In this document: positions 1 to 5,615 of the stretch, one piece after another | Position numbering within the stretch: position 1 is the stretch's first letter | Layout: the number at the start of each line of letters is the position of its first letter | The notes under the pieces: generated by a model | Database searches by the model: none | What the model saw: only the letters and a program-made list of their open reading frames with translations | Told to the model about the DNA's origin: nothing | Source: a virus | Length of the DNA: 21,043 nt | Strand: one strand, 5' to 3' | IMG/VR virus record: IMGVR_UViG_3300025168_000826 | Location: 1 to 21,043 of that record | Position numbers and translations under genes: made by a program

Positions 1-326
1 CTAGTTATAGTTTCAGAATATTTTGGCATTTCATCTGATAACCACATTCGATCAAATTCAACAACTTCATTTTTTTTGTATTTTCCATTTTTTTCTGGTC
101 TTATTCCATAACCAATCTGAAGAGCACCAGCAACTTTATTATTATAATATACTAATAAACTTAAAAAACTATTTTTTGTGGGCTTTTTAGAATAGTGATT
201 TTTTACAATAATAGTATCTGCTTGAGATTTTGAGCATAGTTCTATCCTTATGTTCTTAATTTTGCATTCATATCCAATAACATAATAGTTGAACATGTCA
301 AAAACAGGTGTTTTCTTTAGTGACAT
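1..326 (-). CDS. Mom-like GNAT-fold protein, possible DNA adenine modification enzyme (3' end outside window)
   Basis: I translated this gene from the minus strand; 108 codons are visible and it continues past position 1. Its ATG (326-324) overlaps the stop of the upstream winged-helix gene in a TAATG junction, so the two are probably translationally coupled. Residues 36-46 (ADTIIVKNHYS) followed by a beta-rich stretch with VAGALQIGYG (65-74) look like the start of a GNAT acyltransferase fold. The later block FDRMWLSDEMPKYSET (91-106) resembles the arginine-tryptophan/proline-serine signature I recall from the phage Mu Mom family. Mom proteins add a methylcarbamoyl group to adenine N6 in phage DNA and block restriction. 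The family call rests on pattern recognition of a partial protein. A generic GNAT acetyltransferase is the main alternative. Confidence 0.6.
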   Translation of the reverse strand, partial: MSLKKTPVFDMFNYYVIGYECKIKNIRIELCSKSQADTIIVKNHYSKKPTKNSFLSLLVYYNNKVAGALQIGYGIRPEKNGKYKKNEVVEFDRMWLSDEMPKYSETIT

Positions 327-697
327 TATTCAAATATTGATAATTGTCCAGTTCCTCCAAACATCATACTTTGTTTTTCTAAACAATGCAATGTTTTCAT
401 TTGAGAATAGATTCTTTGTTTTAGACTAATTAAACATTCATCCAATTCACTCATATCTTTTGCAACATAATAACCCCTCCCATTTGAACAAATTCCGTTA
501 ATTATATTGTTAGTTCTAATATGTTGGATTATCTTATGCACTTTTTGAGATGAAAGTCCAGTGTTATCTTGAATTTCCTTATTGGTTACAGCGTTAGCTT
601 TTCCAATTCTTTTTGACAAGCTTTTAGAGAAAGGACCAACCCAATTCAGGTCCTCCTCAGAAAGTTCAAAGTTTATATTTTCATAACCTACTAACAT
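326..697 (-). CDS. Winged-helix DNA-binding protein with C-terminal sliding-clamp-binding motif
   Basis: This 123-residue protein carries a winged helix-turn-helix across about residues 35-80. It reads as helix (NKEIQDNTGLS), turn, recognition helix (SSQKVHKIIQHIRTNN), then a short beta wing (GICSNGRGYYVA). A second helical segment with SLKQRIYSQMKTLH follows, of the kind used for dimerisation. The last seven residues are GQLSIFE, very close to the bacterial beta-clamp-binding consensus QL(S/D)LF, and they sit on a free C-terminal tail where such motifs work. The start ATG overlaps the stop of the DUF3127 gene (TAATG at 699-695), and its own stop overlaps the next start. It probably acts in phage replication or its control. 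No specific family name is claimed. Confidence 0.75.
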   Translation of the reverse strand: MLVGYENINFELSEEDLNWVGPFSKSLSKRIGKANAVTNKEIQDNTGLSSQKVHKIIQHIRTNNIINGICSNGRGYYVAKDMSELDECLISLKQRIYSQMKTLHCLEKQSMMFGGTGQLSIFE

Positions 698-1014
698 TAA
701 AAAGGTAAATCATTTGAATCATTATCATTTAATGGTTGAGTTGTTCCAACAGATTCTATTTCCCATGCTGAAATGTTATGATAATAACGCCCTTTAAATT
801 CTTTGGAACTAACATTGATTTTAACCTCCAACTCTGATCCTTCTTTAAGGTTTTTAATTTGTTCAATTTTATCTCCAAAAACATCAATGCAAATCTCATT
901 GTTAAAGTCTGCTCCATTGTCTAAAACAAAACTTTGTTTTTGCCATTCTTTTCCAGCTTTAGAAATTCCCTTTTGTAATTCTAAAACTTTTGTTAATTTT
1001 CCTGTAATCTTCAT
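697..1014 (-). CDS. DUF3127 OB-fold protein, probable single-stranded-DNA-binding protein
   Basis: The 105-residue protein begins MKITGKLTKVLELQKG and continues SKAGKEWQKQSFVL. This is the characteristic N-terminus of DUF3127 proteins, an OB-fold family found mainly in Bacteroidota and their phages. A FGDKIEQI block and the GRYYHNISAWEIE strand follow. The C-terminus is an acidic, disordered tail ending SNDLPF, matching the partner-binding tail (DD-[IL]-PF) of bacterial SSB. The inferred role is coating single-stranded DNA during phage replication or recombination and recruiting partners through the tail. It sits between the DnaA-like and winged-helix genes in one operon. The family call is firm; the SSB role is inferred from fold and tail. 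Confidence 0.85.
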   Translation of the reverse strand: MKITGKLTKVLELQKGISKAGKEWQKQSFVLDNGADFNNEICIDVFGDKIEQIKNLKEGSELEVKINVSSKEFKGRYYHNISAWEIESVGTTQPLNDNDSNDLPF

Positions 1015-1025
1015 TTTTATTTATT

Positions 1026-1376
1026 TTAAATTATGTATTTTGATTTTGCTTCTTTTATATGTGTAAGTTTATTCCATTCTTCATGATCGGTAAAAAATAA
1101 GAAATTTGTCCACTCTTGATGAATTTCATGATAATGTTCTATTTCAAACTCAAGCTTATTTTTAAAATGTATAGATGTCGCATGATGCATTCCGTAAATA
1201 TGATTTTTCATTTTGTTATGATTAACCTTTAAACATTTCCATAAATAATAATTGTAAAATTTACGAGCATCAACTTTATTTCTTTTGCGAGATTTCATAA
1301 ATACAATGTCCATGTCCTCTACTTCAAACATTCTACACAATACAACTCTGGCCTTTTCTTTCTTTTCTTCTTTCAT
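1026..1376 (-). CDS. Small protein resembling DnaA domain IV (DNA-binding domain only)
   Basis: The protein has 116 residues. Its central part (about 35-80) reads like the DnaA C-terminal helix-turn-helix: an ARKFYNYYLWKCL helix, then NHNKMKNHIYGMHHATSIHF. The G-x-HHATSIH segment aligns with the DnaA signature G-R-D-H-S/T-T-V-x-H, with the aspartate replaced by histidine. There is no ATPase domain. The N-terminal 30 residues are rich in lysine and glutamate, and the C-terminal part is helical. DnaA domain IV binds DnaA boxes, so this may be an origin-binding or regulatory protein for the phage, or one that competes with host DnaA. It is separated from the exonuclease gene by only a few bases. 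The resemblance comes from motif reading, not a search. Confidence 0.6.
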   Translation of the reverse strand: MKEEKKEKARVVLCRMFEVEDMDIVFMKSRKRNKVDARKFYNYYLWKCLKVNHNKMKNHIYGMHHATSIHFKNKLEFEIEHYHEIHQEWTNFLFFTDHEEWNKLTHIKEAKSKYII

Positions 1377-1380
1377 TTTC

Positions 1381-2133
1381 TTAATATAATATTTGTTCTA
1401 TTATTGGTTTTAAAGTTCTTTTATTACACATTACAGAACATTTTCTACAAACTGAGTAGTCTTTCATTGGTTTTGGTTTAAAGTCCTTTAAATCGTTTCT
1501 AAATCGTTTTAGTTTAATTCTGTATTTTTCCAGAGTTTCAAAAGTTGGCTCTATCATTATAAATTTACACCATCCACTTTTCCCAAATATTAGATAAAAG
1601 AAAGGTAAATAAACCCCATGTTCCTGATAATACATTTCTATGTAATGAATAGCTTGACTAAAATCTTTATAAACTTCTCCAGTTTCCTTATCCACTAAAG
1701 AGCCCCAAGCAAATGGATTCCATCTCGCCCTGTCATCTTCTTTTATTGCAGTATATTTTAAATCCATTATAGCAAGTTCTCCTTTATACTTAATTAATGC
1801 GTCTGGATGTCCAATTAACTGATCTGTTTCCCATTCTGGCTGAACATCAATTAACTCAATATCTAGTTCCTCCATCATTTGTTTTGATTTCTCAGCAAGT
1901 GCCAGAAGATCAGTTTCCCTTTTTAATGGTTTCCCAGTCTTTCCCTTTGGTATTTCATAAACTTGCCCGCCTCTACTCATTCCAATAACATGCTGTTCAA
2001 ATACCAATCCATCTAACATTGCAGCAGATGGCTGATTTCTGAAACCATTCAGATAAGATTCCTCCCATTTTATCTGGCAATTTTCAGGGTTGTAAAAGTC
2101 CCGAATCATTGATTGACTAATTTTCATTTGCAT
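1381..2133 (-). CDS. PD-(D/E)XK exonuclease of RecB/AddB/Cas4 type with probable Fe-S cluster
   Basis: The 250-residue protein carries the RecB-family nuclease motifs in order: a GLVFEQH segment (42-48), the GHPDALI motif with Asp111, the DLK motif (124-126) and the QAIHY motif (Gln160...Tyr164). Four cysteines are placed as in Fe-S nucleases: Cys19 near the N-terminus and Cys229, Cys232 and Cys236 at the C-terminus (CRKCSVMC). The probable activity is metal-dependent 5'-3' or ssDNA exonuclease resecting ends for annealing. It is encoded two genes after a Rad52/Erf-like candidate and before an SSB, which fits a phage recombination module. The start overlaps the upstream gene by 17 bases; Met3 (2127) is an equally possible start. 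Confidence 0.82.
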   Translation of the reverse strand: MQMKISQSMIRDFYNPENCQIKWEESYLNGFRNQPSAAMLDGLVFEQHVIGMSRGGQVYEIPKGKTGKPLKRETDLLALAEKSKQMMEELDIELIDVQPEWETDQLIGHPDALIKYKGELAIMDLKYTAIKEDDRARWNPFAWGSLVDKETGEVYKDFSQAIHYIEMYYQEHGVYLPFFYLIFGKSGWCKFIMIEPTFETLEKYRIKLKRFRNDLKDFKPKPMKDYSVCRKCSVMCNKRTLKPIIEQILY

Positions 2134-2377
2134 AAGCTTTATCTTTTGCTTCTGAGATACTATCCATTAGAGCATCATAAACTGCCTCAATTCCATATTC
2201 CCCAGAAAGCTCCATTGATTTTCTAACTTCATTTTCATATTTTTTAGAAACTTTCAATAATTTGTTAAATTTATTTTTTACATTCAATTTATGTTGGTCC
2301 TTTAATATGTAAATCTGCTCATCTACACACAAAACCAGAGCAAGTAAAATTGAGATTTCTACTTCTTTATTTATCAT
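2117..2377 (-). CDS. Hypothetical protein in the recombination operon
   Basis: This 86-residue protein is not recognised. It looks mainly alpha-helical: a hydrophobic N-terminal helix (ISILLALVLCVDEQIYIL) followed by lysine- and glutamate-rich helices. The first segment is hydrophobic enough to be a buried helix but is interrupted by acidic residues, so I do not call it a membrane segment. Its ATG overlaps the TGA of the upstream annealing-protein candidate (ATGA), and its 3' end overlaps the exonuclease gene. It is therefore tightly coupled between two probable recombination genes. It could be an accessory subunit of that pair, but the sequence does not show this. Confidence 0.65.
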   Translation of the reverse strand: MINKEVEISILLALVLCVDEQIYILKDQHKLNVKNKFNKLLKVSKKYENEVRKSMELSGEYGIEAVYDALMDSISEAKDKAYANEN

Positions 2378-2760
2378 AATACAGACGTTTTATTTTGTTT
2401 TTGATAGTCCACTTCATCTTTTCCTAAAGTATTCGTTAATCCCATTGTTTTGATTATTATTCTTGCAAGTGCTCGTTTCTCTGCAATCTCAACTGGAAAC
2501 TTCTGGAAACAATTTTCTTTTGATGCCGATCCAAATGTTTCGCATTTCTTAATTCCATCCTGAAAAGAAGTTGCTTTTAAAATTACATTTCCAACCTCAT
2601 AAGAAATAACATCAAAAATAACTTCAATGTTATTGTTCCATTGGATCTGCTCAATTCCAGATCTTGTTATTATTGTAAATCCTCTTTTGTCTTTATAGAC
2701 ATCCTCCTTTGTTAAAGAATTATCTTTATATAAGGTATTTAATATTTCGTTTTTCTTCAT
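2374..2760 (-). CDS. Putative Rad52/Erf-like single-strand annealing protein
   Basis: The 128-residue protein has a beta-rich first half and a C-terminal block of the form CETFGSASKENC, then FPVEIAEKRALARIIIKTMGL (split here at the comma), with a downstream acidic GKDE. A block of shape GE/AS...YP..MAEKRA..R..LKL.G is what I associate with phage Rad52/Erf-type annealing proteins, where it follows the beta-beta-beta-alpha core. Such proteins anneal complementary single strands with a cognate exonuclease and SSB, and both are encoded just downstream. The protein is short for this class (usually about 150-250 residues), so it may be a minimal or divergent member. Confidence is moderate because no full fold is visible by eye. 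Confidence 0.5.
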   Translation of the reverse strand: MKKNEILNTLYKDNSLTKEDVYKDKRGFTIITRSGIEQIQWNNNIEVIFDVISYEVGNVILKATSFQDGIKKCETFGSASKENCFQKFPVEIAEKRALARIIIKTMGLTNTLGKDEVDYQKQNKTSVL

Positions 2761-2764
2761 AATA

Positions 2765-2971
2765 TTAACTTAATCCAAACCAAAAGAAACCGAACATTAA
2801 AGAAAATATCATAACAAAGCCAACTGAAGCATAAATAAAACTTTCCAAATCAAAAGAAGCCATTTCTTCAACCTCATATTTATCAATTCCATTTACTCTC
2901 ATAAATGTTGCAGTTTGTTTTGCATTCATGTATTGCGAAAATCCTGTTTTTAAATTTTTTATTTTATACAT
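2765..2971 (-). CDS. Small C-terminally anchored membrane protein
   Basis: This 68-residue protein has a soluble N-terminal part of about 43 residues, starting MYKIKNLKTGFSQYMNAKQT. One strongly hydrophobic segment follows (about 45-67, containing SVGFVMIFSLMFGFFWFG) and runs to the C-terminus, so it is probably a tail-anchored inner-membrane protein. The start ATG overlaps the stop of a 25-codon membrane-peptide gene in a TAATG junction, and the next gene starts five bases after its stop. No family is recognised. As an early-operon membrane protein it could act on the host envelope, for example in superinfection exclusion, but that is only positional inference. Confidence 0.65.
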   Translation of the reverse strand: MYKIKNLKTGFSQYMNAKQTATFMRVNGIDKYEVEEMASFDLESFIYASVGFVMIFSLMFGFFWFGLS

Positions 2972-3048
2972 TATTTTTTTAGTATTGCGGAGTAAATAAC
3001 TCCGATTAATATTCCTGCGACTGTGTAAAGTATTCTTATTTCTTCCAT
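2971..3048 (-). CDS. 25-residue single-pass membrane micropeptide
   Basis: A very short open frame of 25 codons plus TAA, read directly from the minus strand. It starts ATG GAA GAA at 3048 and ends in two lysines. The middle (YTVAGILIGVIYSAIL) is a compact hydrophobic helix with an acidic N-terminus and basic C-terminus, typical of a single-pass membrane peptide. The start lies one base after the upstream stop (TAA-A-ATG), and the stop overlaps the next ATG as TAATG. This removes all spacing between three consecutive genes and argues that it is translated. A 6-bp hairpin (CGGAGT/ACTCCG) falls inside it at 2988-3004. Function unknown. Confidence 0.55.
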   Translation of the reverse strand: MEEIRILYTVAGILIGVIYSAILKK

Positions 3049-3049
3049 T

Positions 3050-3205
3050 TTATTTTTTTATGTAATTTTTTAATAAATTATCAATAGATATTGTTTTAGT
3101 CATATTATTTCTAAAGATTATAATATCATTTTCAGATTGCTGAACCGACCAAATAAGTTTGCTTCTTTTGTTTTTCCAATATTGAGTTGTTGTAATTGTT
3201 TTCAT
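3050..3205 (-). CDS. 51-residue hypothetical protein, first gene of the early-type operon
   Basis: I place the start at the ATG at 3205 (MKTITTTQYWKNKRSK). The longer frame upstream begins with TTG at 3268 and would run through the likely promoter. The protein is basic and small, with a beta-like centre (SENDIIIFRNN) and a lysine-ended C-terminus (NLLKNYIKK). It is not recognised. It is the first gene after the intergenic promoter region, which in phages is often where small host-takeover or regulatory proteins are encoded. Its stop lies one base before the start of the 25-codon membrane-peptide gene. Confidence 0.55.
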   Translation of the reverse strand: MKTITTTQYWKNKRSKLIWSVQQSENDIIIFRNNMTKTISIDNLLKNYIKK

Positions 3206-3237
3206 TTGTTTTTGTTTTAAATTAGTTAAACTTGTTG

Positions 3238-3268
3238 TAAATATACGCAAGTTTTTAACAATACACAA
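3238..3268 (-). promoter_or_regulatory. Bacteroidota-type promoter for the early-type operon
   Basis: On the minus strand a TTG (3268-3266) is followed after 20 bases by TATATTTA (3245-3238). This is seven of eight matches to the -7 element TAnnTTTG, and the spacing is right for the -33 TTTG element. Transcription would begin around 3232, giving a leader of roughly 27 bases to the ATG at 3205. The gap it sits in is the longest non-coding stretch in the window. The match is short and the DNA very AT-rich, so chance is a real alternative. Confidence 0.4.
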
Positions 3269-3388
3269 TATTATGAAAGTTTTTTTTAACCTAGTAAATG
3301 AAGTTTTTTCTAATTTTAGGGAGTTTTTTTATGCACAATTTCGCCAATTTTTAGTGAATTAATGTGCACTTTAGTAAAAAAGAGTCAA
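3269..3388. other. Intergenic region with three A/T-tract repeats and an inverted repeat
   Basis: About 120 bases hold no gene. Three similar elements lie at 3275, 3300 and 3320 on the plus strand (GAAAGTTTTTTTT, GAAGTTTTTTC, GGAGTTTTTTT), roughly two helical turns apart, so the DNA may be bent. A TGCACA/TGTGCA inverted repeat (3332-3337 and 3363-3368, 25 bases between) lies next to the end of the metallophosphoesterase gene. These could be operator sites, UP-like promoter elements or initiator-binding repeats. No U-tailed hairpin ending the late transcript is visible. Confidence 0.4.
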
Positions 3389-4618
3389 TTAAATAATTAT
3401 CTTAAATATTGTTTCTTTTTTCTTTGTCTTGTTTACTGATTTAGCATTATAAGATGAAAGTTCTTTCTTTATATTATATCCCTCCCATTTATCTGTTTCC
3501 TGTAAATCTATTCTCATGTCATGCCTACCGTCTTCCGTAAATATGTAAATGTTTTGAGCAGCTGTTCCAGATAGATTTAAAGCATGATCAGAATAAGCAT
3601 TACTTCCAACTAGAGAAGCTGATCTGCAAATGTTATCCCTAATCATTGTTTCATGTAAATGTCCACAAATAATCATGTCAATTATTATTCCCCTTTGAGC
3701 ATACTTAGAAATAACTCTTCCTACTATATTGGAATCCATCTTTCCCAACTGGTGCCCATGAATAACCAACATATTTTTTCCAGCAACTTCAACAACTAAT
3801 TCCAAAGGTTTCCCAGTTATAAAGTTAATATCTGGCAATAATAACCTCAACATTTCAAATATTGTAAAATCATAATTATTTGAACTGATTAAATTAACCC
3901 ATCCTAATTCCTGTTCTACTCTGGATTCGTTTCCAGTAACACAACAAACCTGAATATTTGCAACTTGATTAAGGTCCAATATAAAGTGTTTTAAGAGATG
4001 AACTCCCAGAAAGGTAGCTTTTGCCCTATTTGTAGCCATACTCATTAATTCATCTAACCTCCTATCACTATTGATTAAATCCCCAGTGATTGCAATTAAT
4101 ATATTTTTACATTTATAAAATTTTGAAAGTCCTTTTATTTTTGAAGCAAATTTTTGCAACCTTTTTGAAGCAATATCAAAATCATATTTATTCCCCTCAA
4201 TATCTACCAATTCGTTAAAGTGAGTATCTGCAATCTGAACAACCATTGTTGCACCTTGTGAATCTTTATGTTTTTTTATTTTAACTTCCAGAGATTCCTT
4301 CTTTAATAACTTTATAAGTTCTTTATTGTATTCCTCCAGAGCGTTCTCTTTCCTAGTTCCCTCTCTAAATACCTTGGTTTTCATCCTGTTGAGGTCTTGA
4401 AGTTTTTGATTCTTTTTATTTAACTTTAAACACTCATCCAATACACTTTCATCTCCTACAACATAATGAACAACTTCCTGAACTCTTTTTCTTAAATGAT
4501 CAACTGAAACTGTTAAATTAAATTTATCAATTAATATTTTAGATATCTCAATATAATTAACACCATTATCGAAATGATGCATTATTTCTTTCTTATACTT
4601 TAAATATTTATTTTTCAT
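3389..4618 (-). CDS. Calcineurin-like metallophosphoesterase with N-terminal helix-turn-helix
   Basis: The 409-residue protein starts with a helix-turn-helix-like segment (about 17-48, GVNYIEISKILIDKF then SVDHLRKRVQEVV) and a charged linker. A calcineurin-like phosphoesterase domain follows from about 124. Its metal motifs are D131-T-H133, G179-D180, G229-N-E-S232, H287-G-H289 and G319-H-L-H322. The third motif normally reads GNH(D/E); here the histidine is replaced by glutamate, while the other metal ligands are intact. Phage enzymes of this architecture are thought to act on DNA or nucleotides, but the substrate is not determinable here. The gene starts 11 bases inside the end of the holin gene and is the last gene of the late block. 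Confidence 0.85.
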   Translation of the reverse strand: MKNKYLKYKKEIMHHFDNGVNYIEISKILIDKFNLTVSVDHLRKRVQEVVHYVVGDESVLDECLKLNKKNQKLQDLNRMKTKVFREGTRKENALEEYNKELIKLLKKESLEVKIKKHKDSQGATMVVQIADTHFNELVDIEGNKYDFDIASKRLQKFASKIKGLSKFYKCKNILIAITGDLINSDRRLDELMSMATNRAKATFLGVHLLKHFILDLNQVANIQVCCVTGNESRVEQELGWVNLISSNNYDFTIFEMLRLLLPDINFITGKPLELVVEVAGKNMLVIHGHQLGKMDSNIVGRVISKYAQRGIIIDMIICGHLHETMIRDNICRSASLVGSNAYSDHALNLSGTAAQNIYIFTEDGRHDMRIDLQETDKWEGYNIKKELSSYNAKSVNKTKKKETIFKIII

Positions 4619-5006
4619 TCTTACGCTTTATTTTCTCAAGTGAACGACCACCAAAATAAGCTCCAATAACAGCCAATAAAATAAGCTCTAATAATGAAAC
4701 CCAATTATCTTCAACATGAAATTTAATCGCTCCAGCATCAATAAAAACTAATAATATTGTGGTAAAAACTAGAAAGATTAAAACCATTGGCCGCACATTT
4801 TTAGCTAGCCAACTATCTGATTGCATATCTGCCTTCCATCTTTCAGATATTTGTTCTTGCATCTTGGATTCGTGTTCTAAAATCTTTGCTTCTATCTGTT
4901 GTTTTAGAATTAATTTTTCCTCTTTGGATGTTATAACGTCATCTAAGATTTCTCCAACCTCACTTATTAACTCAGATCCACCAAATATTTTACTTAATAA
5001 ATCCAC
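4608..5006 (-). CDS. Holin of the 3TM / GTA type
   Basis: The 132-residue protein has an amphipathic N-terminal half (helices with LILKQQIEAKILEHESK) and two clear membrane segments (about 73-90, MVLIFLVFTTILLVFID, and 104-120, SLLELILLAVIGAYFGG). It ends with the basic RSLEKIKRKNEK tail. The SWLAKNVRP lead-in and GGRSLEK ending match the family named 'holin of 3TMs, for gene-transfer release'. Holins open the inner membrane at lysis so the peptidase reaches peptidoglycan. The start is a GTG at 5006 (no ATG exists before Met50), inside the last codons of the peptidase gene, so the two are translationally coupled. Confidence 0.8.
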   Translation of the reverse strand: MDLLSKIFGGSELISEVGEILDDVITSKEEKLILKQQIEAKILEHESKMQEQISERWKADMQSDSWLAKNVRPMVLIFLVFTTILLVFIDAGAIKFHVEDNWVSLLELILLAVIGAYFGGRSLEKIKRKNEK

Positions 5007-5389
5007 AGTCTTGGATTTTGTTTTGTTGTGTCAATATCAATATGAGCAAAATTACCCCCAGATTTACCAGCCAAACCAATTCTAAATGGAAGATTTAATT
5101 CAGAAGTTAATTCCATTGCATAAAAAACAAACTTAGCTCTTTTATTTGCATCACTTAATGCAATGTCTGCAGCTAGTCCTTTAAGATGTGGAGAAGTTGG
5201 AATTGTTTTATATCCTCTTTCTGTTAATGAATTATGATATTCCTTTGTTCGGAAACCACTTGTTACTCTAAAAGGAAACCCACACCTATTTCTTAATTCA
5301 TCAATAAATAAAAGAAACTCTTTATCCATGTTTTTATTTGATCCTTTAACATCTGGAGAATCAAACTCGCTTTTTTTGAAATATTTCAT
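4994..5389 (-). CDS. M15-family peptidase endolysin
   Basis: The 131-residue protein has the layout of peptidase M15A (D-Ala-D-Ala carboxypeptidase/endolysin). Visible motifs are SGFRT (44-48), SPHLKGLAAD with zinc ligands His68 and Asp75 in the expected HxxxxxxD spacing, and FAHIDID with the third zinc ligand His116. No signal peptide or membrane segment is present, so export depends on a holin. It cleaves peptide crosslinks of peptidoglycan at the end of infection. It sits between two membrane-protein genes, forming a lysis cassette. Length is normal for a single-domain phage M15 enzyme. Confidence 0.88.
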   Translation of the reverse strand: MKYFKKSEFDSPDVKGSNKNMDKEFLLFIDELRNRCGFPFRVTSGFRTKEYHNSLTERGYKTIPTSPHLKGLAADIALSDANKRAKFVFYAMELTSELNLPFRIGLAGKSGGNFAHIDIDTTKQNPRLWIY

Positions 5390-5456
5390 ATTGTAAATTT
5401 ATAAAAATTATTTTGATAATATAAAAAATTAATAAAACTTTTAAACAAATTAATGT

Positions 5457-5612
5457 TTACTTTCTCTTTCTAAATAGCTTGACTAATGAAACACAAATGG
5501 CTAAAATTATAGAAATAGTTATTAATATATCATTTACCTCTGTTAAACTTAATCCAACTGCTCCCCCATTTGCTGCCAGTAATTCAATATTATCTTTTGT
5601 TGTTGTGGTCAT
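5457..5612 (-). CDS. 51-residue single-TM protein, possible second holin or lysis regulator
   Basis: I translated this from the minus strand: ATG ACC ACA ACA ACA AAA at 5612 to TAA at 5457-5459. A threonine-rich start and a polar stretch are followed by one hydrophobic segment (about 28-45, NDILITISIILAICVSLV) and a basic tail (KLFRKRK). An N-outside single-pass protein with a positive C-terminus is typical of small phage holins and pinholins. The start lies three bases after the tail fiber stop, and the peptidase gene follows. Paired with the larger holin it could be a second holin or antiholin. No family assignment is possible by eye. Confidence 0.65.
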   Translation of the reverse strand: MTTTTKDNIELLAANGGAVGLSLTEVNDILITISIILAICVSLVKLFRKRK

Positions 5613-5615
5613 TTT

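Noticed and set aside
803-1066. Plus-strand frame of 87 codons
   Set aside because: It lies opposite the DUF3127 and DnaA-like genes, both well supported, and its product shows no motif or sensible composition.
2988-3004. CGGAGT-AAATA-ACTCCG hairpin
   Set aside because: It has a perfect 6-bp stem but is followed on the minus strand by A rather than T and lies inside a coding frame, so it is not a terminator; an attenuator role cannot be shown.
4759-5085. Plus-strand frame of 108 codons opposite the lysis genes
   Set aside because: It is the antisense of the holin and peptidase genes, which carry clear family motifs; the serine/cysteine-rich translation is typical of a shadow frame.
5390-5456. 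Possible promoter or terminator in the gap before the peptidase gene
   Set aside because: TAAATTTA near the start resembles a -7 element but no TTG lies at the right distance, and no stable hairpin with a T-run is present.
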